Source of the DNA: Paulownia fortunei | Taxonomy: Eukaryota; Streptophyta; Magnoliopsida; Lamiales; Paulowniaceae | DNA length: 64,000 nucleotides | NCBI GenBank assembly: GCA_019321725.1 | Contig: CM033109.1 | Coordinates: 4,929,993-4,993,992 of the forward strand | Direction: 5' to 3' | The notes under the pieces: generated by a model | Databases searched by the model: none | What the model saw: only the letters and a program-made list of their open reading frames with translations | What the model was told of the DNA's origin: nothing | Shown here: one piece after another, positions 1-11,541 of the stretch | Position numbering within the stretch: position 1 is the stretch's first letter | Layout: every line of letters begins with the position of its first letter | Program-made: the position numbers and the translations under genes

Positions 1-1912
1 TTATATAGATTTGAGGGGGTTAACAGTTGAGGGACTGCTCCCCTCAGCCCATCCCGTCCCTGGTTAAAACAATAGTCAATTATATTTTATTTGCATTTTT
101 GAAACAATGTTTATAGATTAATATACTTTAGTATATTTTTTTGGTAAGATTTCGTACTTTGTGGGAAATAACGCTCCCCAAGAATTTCAAGTATGTTAAT
201 ACTTGGCTATGTTTGGACCTGAATTTCAGTGAAAAAATTAAAGCATTAAAATCCGAGAATATATATATATATATATATATATGTTTCAAGATCCAAATTA
301 AGTGTTAGTGATCCTCTTTTGATTATGTTTTTGTACCACATTGGAAGAATAATTAATAATCATAACTAAAATAATCAATCACTGGTTGGTCTTTGCCGCT
401 TCATATCCAGTATCCACAGAAATCTTGCTTAATTTTGGGTGGCTCTCACTATACAGGAGGACTATTTTATTACACATTACCAATTTACCATTTTACAAAG
501 GTAAAAATTTGAAGTATTTGCAGTAACATTCCATTTGAAGACGACAAGGAAAAGTGAAAAGCCAGAAACTTTTCCTACATGCACGCCATGAAATGAAATA
601 TCAACCCCTTTTCCGTCCAGTAATCATCCCATTCCTCTCCTTTTCAAACTTTCTGGTCGCTAAAGTAGTTGGGATAAGTTGGTAGTTAATGGAGCTAGCA
701 CTATGGAGAGGATATAATTCCTCATGTCAAAGCTAGTTCTGGTAAAGATTAGACGGTTGTTGTGAACTACAAACAAGAGATCTACTGGCACTTTTCTAGA
801 TATATTTTACGGTGGGCTCAATTCATGACGAGGAAGAATTTTTAACATGTAAAAGTAGGAATGCACGATGTATTAGAAACAATCGATCCACATGAAAATA
901 CCAATTCACTCAATACTGAAATTCCTGATGTCTACCGTTTTCTATAGTGTTTATATTTAATTTGATTAGATCAAGTTAATTACATGATAATTATAATTTT
1001 TACTTATATTAAATTGATCGCTCTCGTTATGTAAGTTCTTTTTTTTTACCGTCTAAGGGGAGTGGAGGGGAGGCAAAATGTGGATTGAACCCTAACCTCA
1101 CCCATATAAGGATGAGATTGTGATGGGTAGTTTATAACTATATATATTATATAGTTGTTGTGAATTTACGTGCAAAAAATTTCTCCCACCAATAAATATC
1201 ATTTGTGAGTTAAAATTTATGCAAGAAAAAAAAAAGAGAAAAAAAACACAAACTAATAATCTCCTGAAGTAAAAAGAAAATGAAGTCAAACAACCAAAAA
1301 AAAGAAAGTAAATTCCATTTATAAAGTTAAGTTCATGTACATGCTGCTCAATTTTATATGAAACGCTGAATTTATGGAAAACGTGGATCGTTAATGAAGC
1401 GCAATTGGCCCCCTACCAGGGCAGTTGTACACATTACACAGGCGGCCCCCGGCCCACACATGCACCAAACCTATAATTTCTTCATCAACCTCTATAAATG
1501 CAAAAACATGCATTGCCTTTTTCAAAAGAAAAAGATTTTACCATTGAGACCATTTGGCTATCTATTGTGCTCATCTGTCCACAATATTTATTTTTATTTT
1601 CTTTTCCCCTCCAGGAAATCCTCATGCTTAAATATTTCTTAGGATTGTGTTTATTTGATTCTGTCTAGTATATTCTTATTTGTTTTTTTTAGATTTATAA
1701 TTTTCCCAATTAATTAGATTTTTCCACCATCACTCAATATAGACCGTTTGATTATATAATATCGACCACACCACAAACTCTATTTTCATAAGGAAATATA
1801 TGTTCGTGTCCAGTGTCTAATCAAATTCCCACTCTATCTCCCTCATAGCCCCGACCAGTTTTGCATTTCCCATAATATTTCATTGGAATTAAAGAAATTT
1901 TTCTCCACTCCC
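1..1912. other. Intergenic / upstream region of the PLA1 gene
   Basis: AT-rich sequence with no coding frame I can support; the short open frames here look random. It contains an (AT)n microsatellite near 259-282. The last few hundred bases must include the promoter and 5' leader of the phospholipase gene. A TATA-like stretch lies near 1750-1760, about 155 bases before the ATG, but it is too weak to call. Confidence 0.6.
259..282. repeat. (AT)n microsatellite
   Basis: About 12 uninterrupted AT dinucleotides, visible directly. A simple sequence repeat with no coding context. Confidence 0.9.
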
Positions 1913-3433
1913 ATGGCTTCCTTACAGTCATCTTTCAACAATTCTACACACAAAATCCAAACTTCCCAACAATTCCTGTCATCATGGAACAACACCAAAA
2001 GAACCACAAATCTGTTCTTTTCGAACAAAAGAAGTACTTTCCCGTCGAAACGTTGGATTGCAATAAAATGTTCAACTCTATCCAGCTTAGAAATTCAAGA
2101 AACTGATCAAGAACTCAGCACTGAAGATCTCAGACCCCTTAGCGAAATGTGGAGAGAAATCCAGGGCGGCAATAACTGGGAAAACCTGCTAGACCCCATG
2201 AATTCTCATCTCCGGAGACAAATCATTAGCTACGGGGAAATGGCACAGGCCTGCTACGATTCATTCGATTTCGACCCACACTCGAAATACTGCGGCACCT
2301 GCAAATACCAGGGCACCCATTTCTTCGAAAGACTCGGCATGGCGGATCGAGGCTACACCCTGACCCGATACTTGTACGCAACATCCAACATCAACTTGCC
2401 GAATTTCTTCCAGAAATCCAAGGTGAGCAGTGTCTGGAGCCAGCACGCCAACTGGATGGGCTACGTGGCGGTGGTAACCGATGAAGACGAGATACGGCGG
2501 CTTGGCCGCCGCGACATCGTCATCGCGTGGCGGGGCACGGTGACTTACCTGGAATGGATCCATGACCTCAAGGATATACTCCAGCCGGCCCATTTCCGGG
2601 ACGATCCATCCATCAAGATCGAATCCGGATTCTTTGAGTTGTACACTTCAAAGGAAAAAACATGCAAGTATTGCTCGTTTTCGGCCCGCGAACAGGTTCT
2701 AGCTGAACTCAGGCGGATTATTCACCGTTACAGGGGTGAAAACTTGAGCATCACAATTACGGGGCACAGCCTTGGAGCAGCCCTGGCATTGTTGAGTGCT
2801 TACGACATAGCTGAGATGAAATTGAACGTCATAGATGATGGACAGGAAGTCCTAAGCAAAATTCCTATTACAGTCTTTTCGTTTTCGGGCCCCAGGGTTG
2901 GAAATCTGAAGTTCAAAGAAAGGTGTGACGAGTTAGGAGTTAAGGTTTTGAGAGTTATCAACGTGCACGATAAGGTTCCAACTGTGCCTGGAATCATCAC
3001 AAACGAGAAATTCCAATATCAAAAGTACATAGAAGATGCAATATCTTTCCCCTGGAGCTATGCCCATGTTGGGGTGGAGTTGGCCCTGGATCATACCCAT
3101 TCTCCCTTTCTCAAAACCACAAGTGATATTAGGTGTTCACATAATCTTGAGGCCCATTTGCACTTACTGGATGGATACCATGGCAAGAATAAAAAGTTTT
3201 GCTTGGTCTCAAAGAGGGATATAGCCCTTGTGAACAAGAGTTGTCACTTCTTGAAAGGTGACTATGGTGTGCCACCAAATTGGTGGCAAGATGAGCACAA
3301 GGGGATGGTGAGGACTAGCGACGGGCGGTGGGTGCTGCCGGAGCGGCCACGGATCGAGTCGCATCCGCCGGACACGGCCCACTACTTTGAACAAGTGATC
3401 AAATATGCTAGAGCTAAGTTGGAACTGGTTTAG
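1913..3433 (+). CDS. Phospholipase A1-Igamma3-like, chloroplastic (lipase class 3)
   Basis: Single-exon gene for a 506-residue lipase of the plant PLA1-I (DAD1-like) family, which removes the sn-1 acyl chain from plastid glycerolipids. Residues 1 to about 50 are rich in Ser/Thr/Asn and basic residues with few acids, as in a chloroplast transit peptide. A lipase-3 domain follows, with the motif GRRDIVIAWRGTVTYLEW and the nucleophile elbow GHSLG (Ser286). Asp353 lies in NVHDKVP, and the His is in the HNLEAHLHLLDGYHG block (residues 410-424); these are the expected triad. The C-terminal region has GMVRTSDGRWVLPERP. The stretches LEWIHDLKDIL, KIPITVFSFSGPRVGN and SYAHVGVELALDH resemble the Igamma3 subgroup more than Igamma1/2. 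The ATG at 1913 has a good context (cccATGGct); the frame opens 30 bases earlier without an ATG. The gene stands alone. Family is certain; the subgroup is an inference. Confidence 0.93.
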   Translation: MASLQSSFNNSTHKIQTSQQFLSSWNNTKRTTNLFFSNKRSTFPSKRWIAIKCSTLSSLEIQETDQELSTEDLRPLSEMWREIQGGNNWENLLDPMNSHLRRQIISYGEMAQACYDSFDFDPHSKYCGTCKYQGTHFFERLGMADRGYTLTRYLYATSNINLPNFFQKSKVSSVWSQHANWMGYVAVVTDEDEIRRLGRRDIVIAWRGTVTYLEWIHDLKDILQPAHFRDDPSIKIESGFFELYTSKEKTCKYCSFSAREQVLAELRRIIHRYRGENLSITITGHSLGAALALLSAYDIAEMKLNVIDDGQEVLSKIPITVFSFSGPRVGNLKFKERCDELGVKVLRVINVHDKVPTVPGIITNEKFQYQKYIEDAISFPWSYAHVGVELALDHTHSPFLKTTSDIRCSHNLEAHLHLLDGYHGKNKKFCLVSKRDIALVNKSCHFLKGDYGVPPNWWQDEHKGMVRTSDGRWVLPERPRIESHPPDTAHYFEQVIKYARAKLELV

Positions 3434-4559
3434 GTGTGGTTGTAGTGGTGGCGATTCCACTTCCATGTAATGTGCCTGTAGTTATCTGATCTCTTTCTGT
3501 CCATTACAAATTCCCTTTTCATGCATTTTTGGTTTCCTTGTAAGGTCAGAAGAAAGTTCCCAAACCTAAGTTCGTTCAATCTGCTGTAAATATATAAAAA
3601 GTTAGGTGATTCATTAAGTGCTTGTATAATTACTATTTATCCCTTCAAAAAAATTGGATTAATTTTGAATGTTTTGGGGAAAGTATTTTGGAGAATGTAT
3701 TTTGGGAGAATATATTGAAAAATGTGATATATTAGAAGGAAAATGTATTTGAGAATGTATATATGTTAGGTTTTTTTTTTAAAAAAAAAAAAAACAAAGA
3801 GAGTGAAAATATTTTAGAGAAACAAAAAAAATAAAAAATTCTTCTTTTGTTGCGTTGGTCACTCATGCTCGTGAGAATTTCAGTATGACTATGTTTGGAT
3901 ATCAGATTTTACTGGAAAAAAAAAATGACAGAGAAAAAATATTCTATTCCTTTTGGTTTTGACGAAAATTATGAATGAAATATTTGTGCGTACAAAAAGA
4001 ATTTATTAATCTATAAATTTATTTCAATTAATTTTTCCTGATATTGATTACATTCTCTATGCATTTAAAAATGATAATTATTTTTTTGTTCAAAATGAAA
4101 AGGTGAGGGAATTTATTTTTTCATATTTAATTTTCGTTGAATTTTAGATCCAAATGTAGTGCAACAAAACAATGTTGTCCCAATTCTCATCCTCCATGTT
4201 AATTCAATATATGAGCAAATTGACTGTGGTTTGGCTCATAAAGGAAATGTGGCTGATAAAATGTCAAATTTCAGTAAAGTCTTAACCTCTTTATTAATTG
4301 ATAAGATATTGCATTAAATTGTAACTAAGTCAAATTAAAATTAGTTTAGGTTCAATTTGATGTTTTAGATACAAATTAATCTTGTTTTTCCCTATTCATT
4401 AACTGATTGGACAAGGTTGGCTGAAAATCCAAATTTGTCCTCTTTAAAAATAATACACAAAGTGTTTCCCATATCCTTCATTGATTTTAGGAAATCTCTG
4501 ACAGAAAGGGTCAGTAAATGGTCATTATTTTCCTTACGTGAAATTGGGTATTCTTACAT

Positions 4560-5280
4560 ATGAAAGTGATGAAAAGCATGACTTGAATTTTAGTACAGGC
4601 ATTATCACCTACATTGTCGTGAGCACTTAGTAGATAAAATTTCTTTAGTTGAAAATAAATTTTGTATGGAATTTTTGTGGCTATTGTCGCATAGTGGCTT
4701 GGTGCCTTAAATATATGAAAGCATTAAGTTTATTTGACAAATAAACAGACGACGTCATCTCTACAATTTACAAGAAAGCCTTTGTGTGAATACATGGAAA
4801 ATTGTGGATATCTTTCGGCCAAAGTAAAATGGAGTAAAGGAATTGTTTGCAGTTTATTTCACCTCTATAAATACATGCATTGTTGTATTCATTCGGCATG
4901 AATTTTGTGGGGAACAGACACACAATTTGGAGTGGAAATAATAGAGAGTTTGAAAGGATTGAAAATAGAAAGTTGAAAAATATTTGATAGATAATTATAT
5001 TGAGTGAATAGTGATATTATTTTCTTGGGTATTGTGATTAATTAGATAATATTTTTTTCTAACTATTGTAAATTTTCGAGTTATTTTTATTATAGTGGAA
5101 TCGCTCCATATCTATGAACGTAGGCTTGTTATTAGCCGACCCACGTAAGTATTTGTATCATTTTATTTTCTTCATTCATTTTATCATTTTATTGTCATCT
5201 TATTTAAATAAATACACCATTCAAGTGTGTCAGCGTTACAAAAGGATGTGATTTCCCGCCCAAAAATTGATCCTACAACA
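4560..5280 (+). mobile_element. Probable solo LTR remnant of a Ty1/Copia retrotransposon
   Basis: The segment reads like the promoter/R/U5 part of a plant Copia LTR. A TATA box (CTATAAATA) lies at about 4864-4872. It is followed by a cap-region-like leader with an agagagtttgaaagg block near 4943-4957. Near 5096-5145 there is a characteristic stretch (tagtggaatcgctcc, then gaacgtaggc, then ccgacccacgtaag). The right edge may be the caaca near 5280. No gag-pol reading frame, primer-binding site or second LTR is present nearby, so this looks like a solo LTR left by recombination, or a decayed fragment. The 5' edge and target-site duplication could not be fixed. Confidence 0.5.
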
Positions 5281-8200
5281 GACGAACAGACTGTTTAGTT
5301 TGTCTTTTTCTATGTATGAATGATCTGTTTTAGGATTTGTGTGAGGTAGTTTGCTTATATTGTTGGTTCGATTCTACATGTAACGATCTTGTTTGGTTCA
5401 ATAAGTAAAATGAGATAATGATTTTGTTAGGTTCATTAGGTGTAGTAGATGTAATATTGTGTTTTAAGTGTAGCATTTATCATTTACTTATTTATATACA
5501 CCCATATAAGTATGTATTTATATATAAATAAATATTGAATGCTAGTTATTGAATGTAGCATATATTAAATCAGTTCAACAATGGATGAGAAAAAAGGGAA
5601 AGAAAAATTGGAAGTGGAAAAGGAAATAGAATTTACATTATATATGGGTTGTGCAGTATTTCTTCTTGTGCTTGGTATTTTCACTAGAAAAAAATGCAAA
5701 TGTCTAATATTTCCTATTGTTTGCATAATGAAAATAAATTGAGAAGGAAAGATTAATTTTTTTCTAATATGTTTGATTGGTTCACCTTTTTCTTTGTAAG
5801 GGTAAGTAGTGTTTTTAATGGAACGAGACAGTAAATATAAAGACAATTAAGGATTATTATAGTTTTCGAGCATTATATTTGCACCTTATGTTTTTAATGG
5901 ATTTTTTCACACAGTCACTTACCCGTTCGTCTTTACTACTAAAATTGGGCCCGTGAGTTACATATTCAATGTAATAAGAACAGACTTAGATCAAATATTA
6001 TTCTTCCTATTTTTTTATTTTTTCCGATATTGTATTTTTTTCATGCCTATATTACTCATATTAACACCAATGAATATATATTGGCTTATAAATTCAAGCT
6101 TAAATGATGGTGGTCTAAAAGGTTATAGGCCCCGATGATCTCTTCACAAGGCCCAGCTGAACATAGCCCGCTTGGTCCATTAAGTTAGACTAATGGATCA
6201 TATTACCAGGTGTGGTGGGCCTTGTCAACTCTGTTCAGTGCAAATCAAATTGATCAATCGAAAAAGCCCAATTCACAAATTCTCACCCCAAATGTTTTCG
6301 TAGCCGGTTATTTCGATTTATTTTGTTTTTAACTTTGAAACGTATGTAGAGAAATCACGATAAATTCTAGTTCAGATTGAATTTCGTTAAACAAAATCTA
6401 ATTACACTTATTTTGTAATTCTTTCACATTTTAAAAAAAAAAAGACCAATTATAAAATAAATATTTTTACGGTTTTATGTGATTATTGAATTAAGAATTT
6501 TCCCTCAAGGAAATAATTATTTTTTATTTTTATTTTTGATAACTCAAGTGCCGACGTTTGACTTAGCTAATTTTGGAAATGAACGATATTATCCTGATTT
6601 GACTATCTGATAAATACTGTCGTGGTATCAATTTATACACACTTATAATAAATATTCGATATGTTGATTTTTGTATGGTACAATCACTCACTTCACATGG
6701 AACTCAAACGAAGGTTTAAAAGCTCGCCGAGCATCAAGTACACTCACTCACAAAAAAATTTAACTGCCTATTATTCAAGTTATGTCCAAATCTTTTACCA
6801 CTGTACAACTTCAAAATACTTCAAGTCGGTTATTTATATTATAGGAGAGCATGGGCGGCTGGACAGGAATTTTTTAGTATTAGAATTGTTCAAAGATCTA
6901 AACTCTTAAGGTTTGAATGAAACCGACAGAGGCCCCCAAGTCTTCGGAAGTTGAATCCAACGTTACCTACCATGGTTGCCAGCTTCTTCTGCTGCTGTCA
7001 ATTAATAATGGAGTTTTGCACTTGTACCCTTGTGCTTTCACACATATTGATTTTTCTCCTCAAAATTGTGGAAAGTTTTCAACTATAATTCAATTGATCA
7101 TCTCTGGAAAAAAATATAACTCGTCTTATCTTAAATTTATAGCTCTTATTTTCTTCTCGAAATGTTTTAAAATAAGATTAAAAATTTTAAAATATTTTTT
7201 TCCACAAATACCCTCTTTTTTAAAATAGTGATATGACACTACTAATTTTCAACCATAATTTTTAAGAATAGAATTGTAAATATATTTAAAAGTTTCACTT
7301 TTTCAACTCTTGTTTAAAATTTTATGTCGAGTCGAATCAAATACTTAATTTTGAAAAAAAGGAGAGTATAGGTGACAATATTGAAATTGTAATTGAATAA
7401 GTATATTAAGTGACATGAATTTTTATTGCATAACAAAAAAAATCATAAATTTAGTAGCACTATCAACAACCAAATGATAAACAAATTAATATTACAAAGT
7501 CATTATCAATATTTTTTTTTTCATAGTGATATTATATATATGTTGTTAATTATCAATTGTAACAATTTAAACACATTTTTCATCATTAATAAATTTTGAA
7601 AATTATTATTATTACAAAACAAAAACTATTCATTTTAGTGATAATTTTAAAATTATCACTCAATAATACTACTTGAATTAACGACAAACTATGATATCAT
7701 TGAAAGTTATGAACTTCAATATAATTTTATTTTGCATACTAATGAATAACTTAATACATGTCACACGTATAAAGATTAAAAATTATTACATAGTCTATAA
7801 AAATTCCAACATGATTATTTCTAATCCTTGTTATAACTTTTAGTGTGTGATAATATGAAACATTTTTTTAGGATAAATTTTGATTCTACTTTCACTTCAA
7901 TTCTCTAGTAGACCATCACATTTTCAGAATATTTTCCCCTTTTGGGCAGGCAAGAAAATTACAACAGAGTGGGTCAGATTGACAATAATATGAAAAACGA
8001 AGGACTAAGCGTACAAATAATGGCAAAATTTGGGCAAACAAACAAAAAGTAAGATCCAACCAAGCAAACAATGCACGTGCACGACAAAAGTAGCGATACT
8101 CCCACCCCACCCCACGCCCACCCCACCACCAAAAAAAAAAAAAAAAACTAAGCCCCGCACCCAGTCTTGAGTCTTGACACGTGTTTTAATGATGACGGAG

Positions 8201-9029
8201 AATTCGAAGTCTCGGTTTAATGAAGTCTAACTTCACCTAACCAATGTAGTTGGAGCTATGAATTGAAAAAAATGATTTTTTTTTTATATATTTTTATCTT
8301 ATTATTTTTTCAAAAATAATTAAAAATAAGTATTATCATAATGTCATCTGACATGAGAGAATATTTTTGAAAAATTAATTATTATTTTAAAAAATAGAAT
8401 CATATTTTAAGAAACTAAAAAAAATTAAAACTATAAATTTAAGAAAGAAAAAGTCGAAATTACGGAATAAAAGATTCTAATGCAAGTTAAATGTTATTAG
8501 ATCCAATTATATCCTCATATCTTAAATTCATTATTATTGTTTTTTTTAGACGTCCAATATTTAAGTTTTATTTTTTAATAAAATTCTCTTTATAAAATTA
8601 TAATATCAATTAAAGTAATAATATGATATTATTTGCTTCTAATCCCATCATTACAAACAATAGTAAAAAATATATAAAAAAATAATCATTTTTTCAGTTC
8701 TTATCTAAGCATCATACCAACTCAAAAGAAATTCAGTTTTTTGGGTTTTCTATGATTAGTCACAAGTATTTGTTTTATCACTTAATTATATCAAAATAGA
8801 ATTGAATTAAAATCTCCCTTGTCAAAACCCAAAACGTCACGGAGAAGAAATAGAGAATAAAAAAAAGAAAAAAGAGAAAAATTACATTCGCGGGCCATTT
8901 GAACCTTGACCCCGAGTTTCTTTACCCTACGGCGTTGCCCTTGTAATCACACCAACACCCACCTACAAGTGTTGACCTTTATATGCATGTATCATGTGGG
9001 ATCACATTTTAACCAAGGCAATTAAGAAT

Positions 9030-9400
9030 GCTGGCGAGTTTGAGTCAAGTCAAATATGTTATTATTTAATTTAAATTTTTATTAATTTTTAAAAAATATA
9101 CTTAAAATTAAGTCGAGTCAAATATGTTATTATTTAATTTAAATTTTTATTAAAATTAATTTGATTGTTAATCGAATTGAAATTTAATTAAATCAAACAC
9201 GAATCAAATTTGAATGTTTGATTTTTTAAACATAATTTATTATTATTTTTATTAATCAGGTCGAGTTCAAAGCAAGTTTCACATGTTATCGAATGAAAAT
9301 ATGCATCTAAGTTTGGTTTGTTAGGTAAATAAATCGAACTAAAACCAACTTTTAGCGATTCATTCGAATTGAATATTGAATAATTTGATTTATTTTTAAG
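9030..9400. repeat. Diverged dispersed repeat with an internal 37-bp direct repeat
   Basis: A 37-base sequence at 9048-9084 recurs perfectly at 9116-9152. The wider block shares phrases with 23340-23660: gagtcaag near the left, attgaatcaaacac-like text in the middle, and aatattgaatagtttgatttatttttaa-like text at the right. The two blocks are in the same orientation and look like old copies of one noncoding repeat family. No coding capacity or clear terminal repeats were seen. Confidence 0.5.
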
Positions 9401-9977
9401 CCCTGAAACGATTCCTACATTTGCTCTCATTTTCTTGTGCTTCATGGAATAAGGTTGATTTTTTTTCCAAATATTTTTGTGTTCTTCATTAGTTTTTTAG
9501 ACATTTTTTTATAATTTCGATCTTGAAATATGTGTCATCTTTTGTTTGAATTTAGATTTCTATGATAATAATAATCGTGCACTTACAAATTCACATAATT
9601 ATCTCCTCAACTAGTAAAAATTTATAAATTAGGTGCACCATGCGTGATTTTAAAGAATTAAACTGAAATTAATATTTGAAGATTTAAGTTATAAAGGTGA
9701 TAGTTTAATAGGGTAGGACATTACATTTGCATCTCATAAAATGTTACAATCTATTTATAAAAGTAATCTATGCTCCAATTATCTCTATTTGAAAATAGGT
9801 CAATTTCATTTTTATTTTTAATATATAGATATAGTGACACAATTACAATTTGAACTAGTTTTTATTATGTTAATGCATAAAAAGAGTTTTCTGCAGTAGT
9901 CCCTCCCTTTCCATTGAAAACGCATGGCCAAACAAACTATGAGTAGAAGTCCACCCTGCACCCTCACCCCACCGGGC

Positions 9978-9979
<2 letters not shown>

Positions 9980-10009
<30 letters not shown>
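9980..10009. repeat. (CA)n microsatellite
   Basis: About 15 CA dinucleotides in a row, then a short (AT)n stretch. Visible directly. Confidence 0.9.
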
Positions 10010-10014
<5 letters not shown>

Positions 10015-10796
10015 GTATATATAAATAAAACCAGACAAAAGTACAGGACACAATTCTTTAGAAAAAGAAAAGTTAAATTCGTAGAGTGTGAAATCAGATG
10101 TCTGCACTCTGCACCACAATGACAACCTTGGAAGTGTTAATTTAGTACTCTACAGTCCACCAGAATACTTGGAAGTTGGATGTACTCTTCTTGGCAGTAG
10201 ACTGAGTCACAAAACGGATATTGAAGGAGTGAAATGTTTTTTTTAAGGAATATTATATAAAAGAAGTGTTTTATAAATTTTTAGGGTACAAAATTTTAAA
10301 ATTTAATAATTACCTGAAATTTATAATAATTTAAAAAATTTATGAAGTCGAGGGACGACCCCTAATTTCGTCTTTGTCAATATAATTTTTTTTAAGCTTT
10401 TGTGATTAGAATTCTCATTCTGGATTATTTTACAATGAATTATGTACGTTATTTTTTATTATTATTGAATTATGAAGGGATGGTGATTCACCATCTATTC
10501 TCTTTTAATCTAAAAATAATTGAATAGATTAGGTCCAATCTAAAATTTAATATGTGGACACTTAGAAGTTCTATAGCAATGACATAAACCTTTGGGGAAA
10601 ATTAGAAAATTAAAGTGGAATAATTAATGAAATTAGCTTTAATTCAAGAAAGACACAGTTGTGAATTGTACTGTTGTTATGCATGGTTCTTCTTTACAAC
10701 GATGATTATACAATTTTTGCATTGGAATTCTTAGAGTCAAATTTCATATAAATTTATTTTTTTGGGAAAAATTAGATAATTAAATGTTCATTTTGA

Positions 10797-10832
10797 ATTT
10801 AACGAGGAATATGTTAATATTCCTCGTTAAAT
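10797..10832. repeat. Perfect 16-bp inverted repeat (hairpin)
   Basis: The arm atttaacgaggaatat is followed by the 4-base loop gtta and then the exact reverse complement atattcctcgttaaat. It lies in an intergenic region, 0.7 kb upstream of the RETICULATA-related ATG. It could be a collapsed foldback element or chance. No function can be assigned. Confidence 0.75.
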
Positions 10833-11471
10833 ATAGAAATTGTTCCTCCAAATAATTTTTGATTTGGTATTTTTTGATATGGTGATAAGATTCTACCTAC
10901 TTGATTGCTATTATGTCAATATTTTGCATACAAATATTCAATGACTCACCTTTCATTAGTAATAAATAAAATGATAAATTATAAAAATTATTTCTAAAAT
11001 TTAGTTTAATCATAAAAAAATTAATTATCTTTTAAAATTAAAATAACCCCAAGGTATTATAAATATCCATTAAAATTTGTGTTTATTTTAGAAATACCTT
11101 CTTTAGTAAGTATAATTTATAAAAAAAAAATTAAATAAATATTTATAATTTATAATCTTAAATAAAATCTTTATATATAATTCAAACTTCAAAAATAATT
11201 TTTATAATTCATCTTACCTAAAAATTATACCATAAAATCCTTCAATCAAATCATATAAGCCCTGTGCCCAAAATGTCCCTCAATATGTACCACTGACAAA
11301 TCGAGGCTCAGCTGCACCTCGCACACGCTACAAAAATTTGCTATCCCTAAACCCACCAACCTACAAACATCAGTTAAAAGAATTAACTCAAAAAGACTCC
11401 GCCAGCGCCACCACCTCCATACACCAATAAATACACCGATCAACACTCTCTCACACAGAGGAGAAGAAGGG

Positions 11472-11490
11472 GAGAGAGAGAGAGAGAGAG
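11472..11490 (+). repeat. (GA)n microsatellite in a 5' leader
   Basis: A GA run 52 bases before the ATG of the RETICULATA-related gene, followed by a GCC-rich stretch. GA/CT tracts are common in plant core promoters and 5' UTRs. Here it probably lies in the transcribed leader, which is an inference. Confidence 0.8.
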
Positions 11491-11541
11491 GCCTGAGCCG
11501 CCGCCGCCGCCAACACGGCAGCCTCCTCCTGCACCGCTGCA

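Larger units (their letters stand above)
3434..11541. other. Long intergenic region (8.1 kb), AT-rich, repeat-bearing
   Basis: No gene is supportable here. It begins with the 3' UTR of the phospholipase gene and ends with the 5' leader of the RETICULATA-related gene. Between them lie a poly(T)/poly(A) tract near 3770-3795, a probable Copia LTR (about 4560-5280), a diverged repeat near 9030-9400, a (CA)n tract at 9980-10009 and a perfect hairpin at 10797-10832. Short open frames, for example 6661-7228 and 7916-8110, have low-complexity or random composition and no recognisable domain. Confidence 0.6.

Noticed and set aside
1883..1912. Upstream extension of the PLA1 reading frame by 10 codons
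   Set aside because: The extension begins with TTG, not ATG. The ATG at 1913 has a good context and gives a normal plastid transit peptide.
9818..10051. Minus-strand frame across the (CA)n tract
   Set aside because: Its Val/Cys repeat is a product of the dinucleotide repeat, not a protein.
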